Part shown: piece after piece, positions 25,801-40,800 of the stretch | Layout: every line of letters begins with the position of its first letter | Position numbering within the stretch: the first letter of the stretch is position 1 | Assembly: GCA_949358305.1 (NCBI GenBank) | Contig: OX442314.1 | Coordinates: 19,771,060-19,835,059, forward strand | Length of the DNA: 64,000 bases | From: Strigamia acuminata | Taxonomy: Eukaryota; Arthropoda; Chilopoda; Geophilomorpha; Linotaeniidae | Direction: 5' to 3' | Notes under the pieces: model-generated | The model's input: only the letters and a program-made list of their open reading frames with translations | Databases searched by the model: none | What the model was told of the DNA's origin: nothing | Translations under genes and position numbers: made by a program

Positions 25801-28800
25801 ATAGGATACTGAAACAGTGCATAAGCAAAACCCGTTTCTTCCACTTACAGCCACCCCCTTTTTCGTGTTAAGAGTTTTGAGAGAAAACATCTTAAAGCCT
25901 CCACCAAGATCAGAGCACAATGGCCGCCAAAAGACCTTTTCATGAGCACCGAAGCGAAGGATCTCATTCCAGCTGTTTTGTATAATAACGAGTGGTGGCA
26001 AACCTTTTCGTTACTAATAAAAACAAACATTTTCACGCATGGATACGCCGCAGTATACTTGTACTTCATAACGTTAGTTTAACTCGAAACGTCTGAGATT
26101 TACAACAACAAATCAACTGTACAAAATAACAATTTAAATTAATTAACTCCCCTTGCCAAAAATACATTGAAATTAAATTGCAATGTATTTTTAAATGCTT
26201 TGGATTTCACGAAAATGCATCTTTGCGTGCTATTGGTTTGGAAATCATATTATTTAATGTCCAAATAATATATATTCCCCAAAATGCTATACATTTTGTA
26301 AAGTATATTTTTGAACTGTGTGGGTCATTTTATTTATTTATTTATTTATTTTATTAGTTAGTATAGGGAATATCAAATTATTGTATTTGTTGACGTTGGA
26401 AATAATAACAACAAGCAGTTTGGTGATAAACTAAAAATAAATAACGATTTTAGATCAAAATTTGACATTACAAGTGCAATGTGTGGCAAGCTGATGTAGC
26501 TGCATTTAGACAAGCATCAATAAGTTCGCCGAATTTCGAATTTGCCCATTAGGTAGCGCCCAACAGTTCTTCAAACTGAAGTCAGCAAGGCATTTTTACG
26601 AGGATGATTTTTCCCCGCCTTCGCGTGCATTGGATAAAATGCAGTTATCTCATAGGTTCCACCCACTCATCCAACCTTATCGGATGAACAAAGATTTTCT
26701 CTTCAACTCTAGCTTTTTTCACGGAATTAAACCCGAGTTTTTTTTTCTCCCTCGCTTCTTTAATTTGAGAGAAAGTGAAAACGAGAATAAAAGCGAGCAA
26801 TTTCAGTCTTTTCCTTCCTTTTCGAGAAATAAACAGAAAACACGTAACAGCGAGTGAAATCTAGTGAAGAAATTGAAGCTGAATGACAATTCTGAAGAGC
26901 TCACAGTTCTCGAATAATACAGCAAACCCAATATTAGAAGGGCAATTTTCTTTCTCCTTTATCTTTCTAAGTTTTACTTACTCACCAAAACTTATTTCGC
27001 TTATTACCAACTTAAAAGTAAACTTTTTTCCTTCCCACTTGTGAAAAAATTCACCATAAACATGTTTTTCTCACTTTAACTGCACGGCGGCATGTGTAAA
27101 AGGAACTGGTTCCATCAATATGCTAATCTGAAACGCCACAGGGTCTCTTAATTTCACCTTACAAAATGCCCTCGCTATAAAGGTGGATGAACACGACCCA
27201 TTTTCTATCCAAATTTAAATCAGCATCCGGTCAGATGGATTTTAAAAACTCGCATTAAATGTCCGTTCAAAATGACCTAAACTCATTAAAACATCCAACC
27301 ACTGTGCAGCTAATTAACATGTCATTTCTCAAACCCAATAAACAATTTCCACCACTAAAACTCCAACTTTAAAGCCTTCACCAAGATTTTAACTATCTCT
27401 ACCTAGTTAATTAATCATCGAACGGAATTCCAGACTTTTGTTAAAACGTCCTAATCTGAACGCACTTATCAACATGTGTCAACCAGCAAAGTACAACTAA
27501 AGAATTTATGATGTATTCACACAATTGCAATAAACGCTATTCGAGACAAAGCAAGGGATATGTATGAATGATACCTCGCAAATGCACAAATGCAAATGCT
27601 TGCAAATTATTCTATCGCCATTTGCCTCGTTCTACAATAAATTTTATAACGCTCTACCATTTTGTTTCACTTCCGAATTGCAACAATATCAAAACTTACA
27701 GCTAAGACAAGTCTTCCAGATTAGTTTTCGTGTGTTTTTCTAATTTCCCAAATTTATACATTTTTCCAGCCCAAATTTTAATCACAAATGTCGTTTCCTT
27801 CTGGCTGTTTTTAATAATGGTATTCCCAGTTCAGCTCAGCGATAAAAAATGAAGGAAAAAAAAAGTGAAAAAAAATCTTTTTTTACCCTGCCAATTTTTT
27901 TTTTGCTGACATTTTATACCTCATATACCATGAAACATGCTATAGGGGACTTTTTTCTCTCCCAATTTTTTTTCTTTTCTTCTAAAGATAATCAATGAAA
28001 TCAAATTTCAAAGTTTAATATATCCACTTCAAAATTTTCATTTTGCTTTTATATTAATCTCGCCTTCCGCCACCAAACACACTGGTCTCAAAGTATCAAC
28101 TTGATTCGGGGAAAAAAATTGATAGAATACATAGAAAACCATAGAAAAAAATTTGCCTTGTTATCAAAGCCATTCCCAATTTCATAAATAAAAATGAGTT
28201 AGCTCCAATCCAAAAACTCTACGTACACTTTTAAAAAAGAGACAAAGAAAAAGAGAAAAAAAAAACCAATTCCATTTACCTTAAGCCTTCAATTTCTCTT
28301 GAGAAACAATGGACAACCAACAACCAATCAGAATTTCATAAGAAAATTCCACCACTCACAGTCCACAGACCAAAAATATAGATAAACAGCTTACGAAAAC
28401 CAAACTTACATCTAAGCATAGATTAAGGAATCCGCAAGGAATTTCAGTACAGTACACACATTTGAAATAACATTTAAAGTAGAAATCATTATAATTTTTA
28501 AAGCAATTTAGAAATGGTCTATATCGCCATTAGATGAAAACAATGTCAATTATTTGATTCTGGCAATTACCACATCAGAATAACATTTATTACCTACTTT
28601 CGCCGTCATATAAGCAGAAACTGTTTTAATTGGATTCAATCAAATGACGGCTGCATAACTTTAAAGCTTTTACATTTGGATGGAACGAAGCGGCTGCAAT
28701 GATGCTGATATTGAGTTTACAGTAAGAAAATTTAAATAATAAAAAAAGAAAAGAAAAAACCTGCAACTTGGATTAGGTTCCACATGATAAGTTTTCCTCT

Positions 28801-31800
28801 TCTGATGAATTGTGTATACAAACTTCTAGTTTATTAAATTCAAACAAAAAGAGAAAAAAAGTACGGAGTAATTTTTTTAAGCCAATTCTCGTTTAGTTGC
28901 TTCAAAAAAATATAAAGAAAAACAAAATCGTTACGATTTACAAATGAATCCGGCGTCGCAGCGATGGGTATTGTTGCAAATAAAAATGCGATGGTTAAAA
29001 TAACAACAATTTTACTTCTTTGGTGGTTAAACGAGACGCGTGGCAGGCACGCGGATTTACATGAAACTCTCCAGATATTCGGGGTTCACTTCCGGTCAGC
29101 AGGGACCTTTGTGGCGCACAATTTACATACAAGAGGGCACCTAAAACGGCCCTCGAGCAATATAAAATGAAACAAATGACAAAACTCAATCTAAAAAATA
29201 CATAATGGCAATAAAATAAACGAAAACACACTTAAACACATTAAATCATTTAGATTTTACAAAAGCCTCTGCAGTGCAGTCCGGAAGCCTTAAAAGAGAA
29301 AAAACAATTTTTTCACATCAAACCTAGTGACTTGGAAATACGAGTGGACAAATAGAAACCAGAATCTACTCTCAAAAACCCAAGCAACCATACAATTTCA
29401 ATTGGAACCGTCATCTGATAAGACGAAAGCATAGAAAATTTGTTTACGATATCCACAATCTTCAGATTTCGCAAAAGCTTGCAAATCACTTGAGTTTGTT
29501 GCAAGCATTGAGCCGAATTTAATGAAATTTAGCAATTGATGACATTATCCAAACCATCATTTTGCATCTCTACTTTATATCCAACTTAAAGTCGTTATAA
29601 AATGTTATGAAGACAAAATGTCATTACCTATTAGCTTAATTGGCAATCAAGTGTAGAAAGGCCTGTTTACTCGAAACATAAGACACGACATTTTGCTGGA
29701 AAATGATCTTAAAAGAGATGAAAGCCCAACCATTAGGAAAGAGTTGATCACAGCATGATAAGCTACCGACATCACTTTCATAGCTTACACAGTTTAAGGA
29801 TTAGTCTCCCACCAGCTATTTAAGCTTTCCTTAATGACTACTAAGACCTCACTTCAATTGGGTTCATTGCTCATACGCCACTATTTTGTCCACCACGCCT
29901 TTTGGGAACTCTAAATTTCACATTTTAAACAAATATCGGTTTCATACTTTTGCTTCGTAAGATGTTGATCTTGATTCAATTTAGTTACATCAGCAATATT
30001 TGCTTTTCCTTTACCTAACTGTTAGGAATGCTACGCTCTGTGTAAAAGGGTCGTACCAGTGTTTGAAGTTCTTGGTTATACAGTAGCAGTGTTGTATCGA
30101 ACGCGTTCACTTGTGGAAGTGAACGAGAAAAATGAACTTCGTTCACTTCACATTCAAACGTTTTGTTGACATTTTAAAGGTTTTGAAGACATTTTAAACG
30201 TTTTGAAGACATTTTAAACGTTTTGAAGACATTTTAAACGTTTTGCAGACATTTTAAACGTTTGATGACGTTTTCATCATCAAAACATGTTCATCATCAT
30301 TTCCAATTGCTTTTTATGACGTCATAAACAGCGACGAAAATGACTGCTTTACTAAAAAAAAGTTTTTTCATCTGAAATTCACAAAAAGGTGCGATGTTTA
30401 ATATCGTATCTGCATAGATGCGATGTCAAATCGATCATCCATGCTACAGGGGTATCATTGTTCTGTATTGCTAATATAGCAGGGGCAGCTATAGAAAACG
30501 TACAAAGAAATGGCCATTTTGGGTCAAGACACAAAAATTGAAAGTTTATGGCCAAAAATCCGATGTTTTGGATCATAAAAATAAATTTTCGGTTAAAAAA
30601 ATAAATTTTTGGTCCAGTAAATAAAATGTTTCCAATGCAGAAGGAAGTGGCCATAGCCCCCATGCCACTCTCCCTATGGCTAGTAGTTTGCAGTCAAAGT
30701 TCTTTCGTTAGTTCATTAGTCCTCTGCTTCTTCAAGATACAGGTACCCTGTACACGCCAGACAATAACAATTAACAAACTTTAAAATTAAACATTTTTTG
30801 TAATAAATATACAGGAGAAAAAAATGCTTTTTTAGATTCAAAACACGATTGAACGATTTCGATGTTTTATAGCCTAAAGTTTGTAGTATTTTTGAATATT
30901 TCAACTGAGCTTTCTTACGTTTCCCCCGTTTCTTCCTTCTGCCCCCCTTTTTTTTATTAACATCAACTCCTAAATTCAAACTTGGTGTTTTTCCTTTGTT
31001 TTTTTATGTGAATTCCGATTCTCATGGCTCAAGTTTGTTCAAACTGCTAAATCACGGCCGTCCCTTCCACATAGTGGTGTAAAAATTTACGATCCCAATA
31101 TATTGCCGTGTTCCTCCTTTCCATTTCATTCGGCGCAAGACAAATAGAGCAAATAAGCCTAAACAAAAGTATCACTTAGTTCAATTACTTTACAAAAAGT
31201 GGAATTCCGAGTCAAACAGCAATCTAAACAGCCAGATATTAATATTTTACATGCCGTAATAATAAAATAACGAACGAAAAATACACAAAAACTCATTACT
31301 CTTGTTAATTAAGAAACTCTACATCTCCAAAAAATGTAACACTCAAAACATCCATAAAGAATTTATAGAATTTTGAATTTTAAGTTTAATACCTGTTTTA
31401 TACCTGTTTCTTGCTGCTTCATTTAATGCGAAAAAAAAAATGAAAAACTTTTCTCTTTCAAAAAAAAAAAAAAAAAAAATTCTCCGAGAGAAATAAGTTT
31501 AACGAAAGTTTATCTTGTTTTCTGCAACTTTTGAATGCCTCTTTACGACATTCTCCACACACACACAATAAAAAATATCAATCATCATTCTTCGGTAGGC
31601 AAAATACGTGCATCAGTATCAGCTTCAATATTTTACCAAGTCCGTCCTACTGTCCCCACTCAGTTAGATTGGAAAAGTGCATCAAATTCCCTTCACAAGT
31701 CACTCTCTTTGTAGCCACTTTGTGACCTTACTCAAACTTCATCTGAAAGTCAAACGAAATGCACCGGTGAGGATGTGGTATGCGCAATGGTGGGGGATAG

Positions 31801-34800
31801 TACAATTTGGCGGGGTTATCCCCTTTCGCTTTACTGCACGCTGTCAGTCGAACAGTCGAATGCGGTCGATTTGGCTGTAGGGTGATTGGAGAAGGGTCTC
31901 TCCTAGACATGTCTCAATGTTGCGCTACAAATTGCCCAGCCAACTGACCACTCGCCTACTTACCGTTTGACCGGGTACCTGCAGCAGAATTCAATTCAAG
32001 TTTCATTGTGAATGAAACAACCCCCCCATCTTTTCTTATTTCATTCTGCCAAAACGTTGGGAGGAGGGTTTACTGGTTTAGAAACAGAGTTTCTTTTGAA
32101 ATATCGATTCGTTTCGGTCGAGTGAGGAGAAATGCTGCTCAATATTGGATGCTATCACGAATGGGATTTGACAGGCTACGTTTGTTTCTGCAGATAGTGG
32201 GCTCCATGTAGATCTCCATCACGTGTCAAACGACAAGACTAAGACTTGTCAAACAATAATTGATACTGTACAATACTCCATTTCTTTCCTCCTTCCTTCC
32301 TTTGTTATTTCCATCTGTCATAGGCAATTGAGTTGTCCGAGGCGTCATTGTCAATTATTTCAGACAAGAATAAATTGGGATTAATAACTGATAATTCATC
32401 CATTTAATGTGTTTCAAATTGTAGAGCGGGCATTTTATGAATGCAACCAAACAAAAAGTATTTTCAACTATTGAAAACTACTTCAGGTTAAGATCAAGTG
32501 TCTGGAGTGTTGGTAGCGTTAAGTTGTAGTGCTGCTTTATACAGTCGAAACTGGGGGACCCGAAAAATCGATTCATTATAACGAGAATTCGTTATATCGA
32601 AATTTTTTAACATGGTGTTCAATGGCTAGCCAACCGAGCCAGTCATTTTTATGTCTTCGTTATATCGATAATTCGTTATATTGCAATTCGTTATAAGGAG
32701 TTTCGACTGTATAGTATTGTGTTGGAATGCTACAATATCATTTTTTAAAAACTTGAAATTTCCATACATACTAAAGGTGGATACTGGCAATGGGATGAAT
32801 ATTGTCAATCGTATTCACAAATTGAACCTCTTGTCAGAAATTTGACAGAAAACAAGTAAGTGGTTACAAATTAAGTATTCATAACTATTGAACGCAAAAA
32901 CGTTTCTCAAATTATTTTTTTTCAAATATTTTCTCCCCGAAAAAAATTCACTATGTTTTTCCGTGAGCTTAAGAATTTTTTTTCATGTCCGCGTCTTTAA
33001 AGGAAGATTTAAGTTTTTCTTTCCATTTTAAATATAAATTTTTTTTTACAACATTTCAAAAACAACAAAAAAAAAACTGATTGATGCACAGTGTTTATTT
33101 TTATGCCAGCCTGTCAAATTTACAACACTCGGTCTTCTGCATGCAAAACTAGAAAAACCGTCAAAATTTTATTTCATGTTTGTTGGTTAAATAATTTAAA
33201 CTATAAAATAATCGCACATTGAAATAAAATATATAGTCACATTCTAATATTCTTAAATGTTGAGGATTTATTTCGTATACGTTTCCCAATAATTATTTCT
33301 TTTATCCAACGTTTCCACATTGGATAAAATCTGGTCAATTTCCCATGAGTAGTAAAACAGAAACCCTGCTATTTACCATTACCTTCACTCACGAAAAGCC
33401 CCACCTTATTATAGCATCTACACTTGTATGGCGATAGAAGGCGCATGAAAAAATCAATAAAATACAATAGCTATATTCGAAAATGGAAGCACAGAGAAAC
33501 ACTTTTAATCCATGCTTTCTTCGGCCATTTTTTTACACATCATTTCTTTCTAGATCAATGTGTTTACCAGTAAAAAAAATATCAAAGTTTTTCTTTCGAA
33601 TTGAAGAAAAAAAAAAACTCGATAATATCTAAAGATAAACACAAATATTTCACCTAATGTAAACAATATCACAATTAATAGGCGTCCATAAATTTGACCA
33701 TCTTTTTTCACTTATTTCCTAAGTGAAAGTGACCTTGTAATTTGAAAATCACACGCCCCATAATAATATCATCAATGAAAGGTATCCTGCAGCCGAAGGA
33801 AAGAGGTCACTGGATGCGACAAATGAAATTTATTAGCCTGTGGTCACGACATGCGATCCGAGAACTAGAAAGGTAGAGGGCGGCAAGGGGACCCGGACGA
33901 CGAAACGCAGGAACGTGCCAGGTATAACACAATCAATTAATTCAAAGGAACTCCCTGGCGAATTAAATGCCGCTGCTTCCACTCTGCGCCGCCATCTTAG
34001 TTATTGATCTTCATTCTTCCCCACCTCAAACCCCATCGCACCTCGCTTAAATTCAATGGTTGAATTATGTTTGTGTGCAACAAATAAGCCTAACCCCAAA
34101 GCGGAGCTTTGTGCGCGCTTCGCTCACTGACCTCGCCAGCTCGCCGCCGTCTTTTTATCAACTCGACTTTGTATTTGAGCAAGCGGGATTTCGTGTTGTA
34201 TAATCGTCCACACTGTCATGCTTGACGAATAGCACTTGGGCAAACACCTCAGTGTCCGTTCGAAAATGCCTCGTCTGGAATTATGGTAAAGGACCGAACA
34301 GCTTGTTCCCAATCAACTGAAAGGGTAGCGGGGGTTGGTAGAGGTCTGCTATCTGTGGCCATTTGTCCTCTTTCTAGAAACTATTCATCACCTTCCAAGA
34401 TAGGATATGCCGTTACCATGGAAACTGACAGTACTGATAATGTCAGAGATAAAAAGAACACGATTCCTAGTCACATTTTTCGCAGTAATCACATAAAAAA
34501 AAAAAAAACTGCAAAGCGACTAAAGATCGAATAATCAAGTATGAACATCATACTTTCAGAAGAAGAACAAACTCCATTATCGAACTTTTCATTAGCACTA
34601 TTAATAGTAGATAATAAAAACAGTGATTTTCTTATATTCAGTTAACAGTACAAATTCCAAATTCTAATCTAAAACTATTTTGAATTTGTAATTTCATTGA
34701 TTTTTGGAACAACATTTTGTTCACCGAATAATGTTTGTTACTTTTCATTAAAACCACATTTTACATCTAAGAATGCCTAGCATCGCCGTATACTCTTGTC

Positions 34801-37800
34801 GGAAGTTTGTAGCTCATCAACCCTTAGATCTCAGCGCCTGGCTGGTGACGAATTTTGAAAAAAAAATAGAAAAAAGCTTCAAATTCCCGATCTATAATGG
34901 TTTCATCAATAACGTTTTCCCCACACCATCAATACCGAGTTCATTTCCCTTCCATTAAGCCATATATCAGTTGAAGAGCAAATTCTCATCCTCCTATATT
35001 TACTTTAACGTCTTTGCCTAGTTATCTTATTCTTTCTTTACCCTGGCGCTATAACTTGATGAAGAGAATGGAAAAATCGTTATCACAATGCTCTGCTTTA
35101 ACGAGTTCTCGAAGTGTAAACTTCTACAAGAATTATTTAGCCTTCTACAAAAAACGAATTTAACATTACAAATATTTGAATAGAATTGTTAAAACTGCAT
35201 AAATTAAATCATTTTGGAAGCCACTGACAAGAAGATGAAAATAAGCTTACTATACGACATTTGAGGAAAATCAACTCTCAGTAGTACATATAACTTACTA
35301 GTAGTGCCATTGCCACTTTCATCATATTTGTAGAATAGACAATAAATAATGAAGCAGCACTTTATAGTGACAAAATGTAGAAATACAACTATTGATTTAC
35401 TGTATTCAGTTGAATTATTTCTTTTTTTCTGTCATTTTTTTGTCACTTTGAAACTACTTCTGACTTAGCAAGTGAATAAATATAGATAAATAAATATAAA
35501 TTTGTAAATTTATAGATTACAGTTTAAATGGCTTCAGCGTCATAGCTAAAGTGGCTTTATCGAAAACATGTATATTTAATACAACAGCTTTAATTATTTT
35601 AGTAATATATTTAAAATTTATCCACTAAATATTGGATATACGTACAAGCAGACAAATTATAGTATCTGTAACTAGAATTATAGTAGAATTATATATAAAA
35701 TTTAATGTTTACTTATCATGTAAAAGTATCATCTAAATTCAAATGGTTTATGTATTTTTAAAGTTAAATAGCGACAATTTTTTTTAAAAAAAATGTATTT
35801 TTGGCCAAAACTCTTGTGTGGACCCTCAATTAACATATAAAAGACTTAGGTTGATAAAAAAATGAGTTAACATGAAATTTAGATGGATTTAGATGCTCAA
35901 AACCTTCGGTTAAAATTTTTCCATCAACCTAAGACTTTTTTTATATGTCGATTGAGTGCCCATACAAGACTTTAAGCTAGAAATGACTCTTTCTTCTTAT
36001 TCTTTTTTACAACCTTTGCCATTGTTCTTTCCCTTTAACAAATGTATAGTCATTATAAGTGACTGCTTTGACGACTAATTTGTTGGAATTTATTACTAAA
36101 GGCGTGTTGTCACTTGTCATATGAGCTAATAGAAACTAGAAACTATAAAAAAAAGAAGAAAAAACGTCATTGTCTGTTCAAGCTTTACAGCTTCAACTAC
36201 AGTTTACGCCCGGTATCTTGATACTAAATTCGTACTGCGCATCCCATTCTGCGCAGACGATTTTCTAATTCCAGTTGTTATTTAGCAGTATTAAGCCTAA
36301 TATTAGGCCTAATAAATGCTAAACATAAGGTAAATAAATAAAAATATTTTGGTACTACGCTGTAAATTACTTTTAATAATGAGTTTATTGTTGTTTATTT
36401 ACTTTACTGGAATTAGAAAATCGTCTGCGCAGAATGGGATGCGCAGTATGGATTTATCATCAAGATACCGGGCGCGAACTTATTCTGTCAAGAAAATTAA
36501 GAAAATAGCTCACATTAAAAGTTATATTAAAAATTTTATATTACAAGTTCAATGGCGAAAACGGATGCATAATAAATCAGAAAAATCAGTATTTTAATCC
36601 CCGTTTCAACCGGATATCGTCATCGCAAGTCAAAAAATAAAGCAAAAAGCGTTTCTTACTGCTTTTAAGTGTGCGTGATGTCTGATTACTAAATACGTAA
36701 CTGCCTGGCTTAATGGCCTAAATTTTATCACGTACGATAATCACTTTTTCCAATTTAGAAAAAAAAAAAACGTTTAAATGAAAAATGATCCGTCTACGTG
36801 AGGGGAGAAAAGGTTCAAATTTTCTGCTGTACATTTAGAAAATGTAATGACCAAATCGAAATATATTTAAATCAAGCAATTAATAATTGCACACTACATA
36901 TATAGATTCACAGTGCACATGCATCGTCCTTGTTCCTGGATTCAGGTTCTTTTTCAAGCAGTACAACAATTGTCAGTCCAAATTCTTTCGAATGCGTGAA
37001 TTGAATGTAATTTTGTCAGGACAATTGCGTTGGAGGCCAAGACTAATCGACAAGCTGCTGCTGCTGCAGCTACCTCCAAAGGGCTTCATGGTCGCCTTCA
37101 TTTAGAACAGCTCATCGAATAGCCACTGGCCAATCTGCACTAGGCCAACACATAATTTTATTTGTAAGCCACTATCTAATTAAGACTCACTAGAGCGTGG
37201 CATTGAAAGCAGAGTAAATAAAAGAGAAAAAATTGAGGACCTATACATAACTTTTCCCCCACCCGGAGGAACAGATACGTCATACAGACGCATGTAACCG
37301 TGAATAAAATAGATCAAGATTGCTCCAGTTTCGTGTTACACAAAAACCAACACATTTTCACATTTTCCCACTCAAATAAATCTCTTCTCTATTTTTCAAA
37401 TTTTGTTACGACAACCAAGTTTTATCGCGGTAAACTTTTGCAGCTTGTGTAAAATTTGAACTGTTTGTATATACCACTTACAATAGAACAGTAAGATTAA
37501 ATCTATCTTTTGTTTAATCTCTTTCTCAGGTATACGTGATCCCCCATTCCCACAATGACCCAGGTTGGCTCAAAACATTCGAAGCTTACTTCAATGCTCA
37601 GACCGCAGACATCCTTAACAACATGGTGGATAAACTCATTAAACTGCCCAACATGACCTTCATGTGGTCTGAGATTTCCTTCTTTGCAAAGTGGTGGGAA
37701 AGGTAAGTTACAGCTAATTAACTAAATAGAAGTTCCCCCAAAATGCAGCTTTAATCAAACCCTACTCACCTAGCAGCGAAGCCCTACCTCCATTAAACAG

Positions 37801-40800
37801 CAAAGTCGAAAGAGAATAAAAGAGCCCAATGTCTTCAGGTTCAGTAAGAAAGTTTCGAGACAAACATTTCGGAAAGGATTTCTTGGACCGATCTCAATAT
37901 GTCAATCGATATATAGTTCTGTATAAACTAAGCGTAAAAGGTCAATCGCAGAAATTAATAATAAATGAAATCCAATAGACTAAAGCTGGCAAACCGCCAT
38001 TTTTGTACATTGAAAAACTTTTCTGAATATTGGTAATTCATTTTGTCAAATAATATTAAAAATTCTAATTAGTTTATGCAGCTTTGCATTATTCATGTCA
38101 AAATGCACCGACTATTTGTTTTTTTTTCTTCTAATTTATGAAATAACGTAAAACACGTTAAAAATTGATTTTTCACATTAAATTATTATTATTTTTGTGT
38201 CGCAGAACACGTTAATGAACATACAAAAAATTATATCATAACTTATTTCGGTTAAATCGATTCACTTATCTTCGTTTGTGCAAAATCAACACGAGTCAAC
38301 ATACAAAAATTCAATACTGATGTGTGTTCCAACCTAGTGGCAAAATATTGAACTTCAATATACGCGCAATATTCCCTATTTTATTGCGAATTTGGTTAAA
38401 TTTTTTTTAATACTCTCTCCAATCTCAATGTATGACATTTGTCTGACATAGAGAGTGTACAATCGCCTGACTGGACATTCTCCGGACCGGACAATTTTTC
38501 ATTAAACAACAAGCAATATTCCTTCAAACTTAACTGCTTATTGACAAAATATCCATAAAGATTAATGGTGGCGCATAAAATGTGAAAAGCTTGATAAAAT
38601 TGAGCAATTGCTAATATAGTTAATTTTGCAACTTTATTCCATTTAAATTTTTCTTTCTTTCTTTCTTATTTTTCCAGAGCTCACCCTCAAAAAAGAGCTG
38701 CACTAAAGAAACTGCTTCACTCAGGACGATTTGAAATAGCCACCGGTGGCTGGGTCATGACGGACGAAGCGTCACCCCACATCTACGCCATGCTGGACCA
38801 ATTAATAGAAGGACATCAATGGATTTACAACAACCTCGACTACGCACCACGAACAGCATGGTCGGTCGATCCTTTCGGACACGGCGCGACATTACCATAT
38901 TTACTCAGTGAATCAGGCATCGAGGGAATGGTTATTCAAAGAATCCATTTCGCCTGGAAGCAGTACTTAGCCGAACAGCAAAACGGTGACTTTTTGTGGA
39001 GACAGACTTGGGACACTGGAGGCACCACCGATATCTTATGTCACAACAACCCCTTCGACATCTACAGCATCAAACACTCGTGCGGGCCGCACCCTTTGGT
39101 CTGTTTGACCTTCGATTTCCGAAAAATCAAAGGCGAGTTCACCGAATACTCTCAGAGAGCACAACCCATCACGAAATGGAACGTCAAGGAGCGAGCAGAG
39201 ACGCTGCTGGCACAATACGGCAGAACTGCTTCCCTTTTCCCGCACAATGTGGCCCTCATAAGTCTCGGAGATGACTTTCGCTTCGACCACGAAGCCGAAT
39301 GGGAGCAACAATACTCAAACTACAAGCAAATCTTCGACTATATTAACTCCAACAAAGAATACCACGCGTCGGTTCAATTCGGCGTGTTGAGTGACTATTT
39401 CCGCGAAGTGCAGAACCGCATGCGAAAAGACTACTTGTCCAAATTATCCGGCGATTTCTTTGTGTACAGCGACATTTTCATCGAAGGCAGGCCCGCTTAC
39501 TGGAGTGGTTTTTACACGTCAAGACCTTATTGGAAATCTCTGTGCCGACAACTCGAGTCATCTCTGCGCGCGGCGGAAATCCTCTACAGCTTCGCACTCG
39601 CCCGCAGCCGCCAACAACGCCTCAATAGAACAAGACAGATTTTAGAAGGTGATTACCAGCAACTAACAGTGGCTCGCGGCAACATGGGAATTTTTCAACA
39701 TCACGATGCCATCACAGGCACGAGCAAATCATACGTAATGCACGATTATGGCCTTAAGCTGTTCGATGGAATTCGAATAGCATTGTCTGTGATGACCCAC
39801 GCGGCTCAATATCTGCTAACGGAAAAACCCGTCGAGGCTGAAGAGGAGAATGAGAAGGGGGTCAAGCACTGGCCTTCTTTCCTCTCATTTCCTTTCGAGA
39901 GACAAGGCTACCACATATTGCCGCAACCCTTGCCTCAATATATTCCGCCAGGCGCGCAACTGCGTCTAATCCTCTACAACTCGTTGGCCCAGGCGAGGGA
40001 GGAACCCGTAAGAGTTATCCTCACCATTCCCAACATCAAAGTGATCGATTCAGAAGGCAAGCCGGTTCCGTATCAACTGAATCCTGTATGGAACACGACA
40101 GGTGGCCCACTTCACTTGATAAAAGGTCAATACGAATTACTCGTTATTGCGCATCTCCCGCCATTAAGCTTGGTCACATTTCACATCCAACGCGTGGACG
40201 TCAGAGATTCATCCACTTTGGCGTCAGTTACTTTCTTCGACACCGTACCTCCTCCTTCCGAAAACACCGTTTTCTCCATTCAGAAAGATTCGTCGAGTCT
40301 GAATAGCATAAAGCTAGAAAACTCCTATTTGACCGCTAAATTCAGTTCAGATTCCGGTCTCGTCAAATCCATCGCGTTAAAAGCATCGGGTCGCAAAGTG
40401 CGAACACGGTTGGACTTTCAAGCTTATAATTCGGCTCAATTTCATAGCGGAGCCTACTTGTTCCTCCCAGAACCCCGCCAACCGGTCCGCAACATCAGTG
40501 ATAGTCCTCCGCTCTTTTGCGTCATTCGCGGTCCCATCTGTTCCGAAGTTTTCATCCAATACTCGGACTTCCTCGCGCACACGGTCCGAGTGTACCACAC
40601 CGACAATTTGCTGTCAAAAGCATTAGAAATGGACAACATCGTCGATTACCCAGCACCGCCCAAATTCAGAGAAACCGAGATGTTCCTGCGAGTGACCAGC
40701 GACGTGTCCAGTGGCTCCACCTTCTACACTGACCTCAACGGTTTTCAAATGATGAAACGCACCATCATTCCGAAGATCGGGATCGAAGGCAACTACTACC

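Larger units (their letters stand above)
10829..37529 (+). other. Intron 1 of the mannosidase gene, 26.7 kb
   Basis: Donor GTAAGA at 10829, acceptor TTTCTCAG ending at 37529. I found no gene inside it on either strand. It holds a 606-bp TIR element (12816-13421), a second MITE copy (20986-21252), a 20-bp minisatellite (30161-30260), a pogo-like MITE (32542-32709), two foldback elements (35811-35971, 36201-36480), poly-T or poly-A runs (18194-18213, 24511-24528, 31460-31479) and an ATTT microsatellite (26328-26355). The remaining text is AT-rich and unassigned. Confidence 0.85.
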
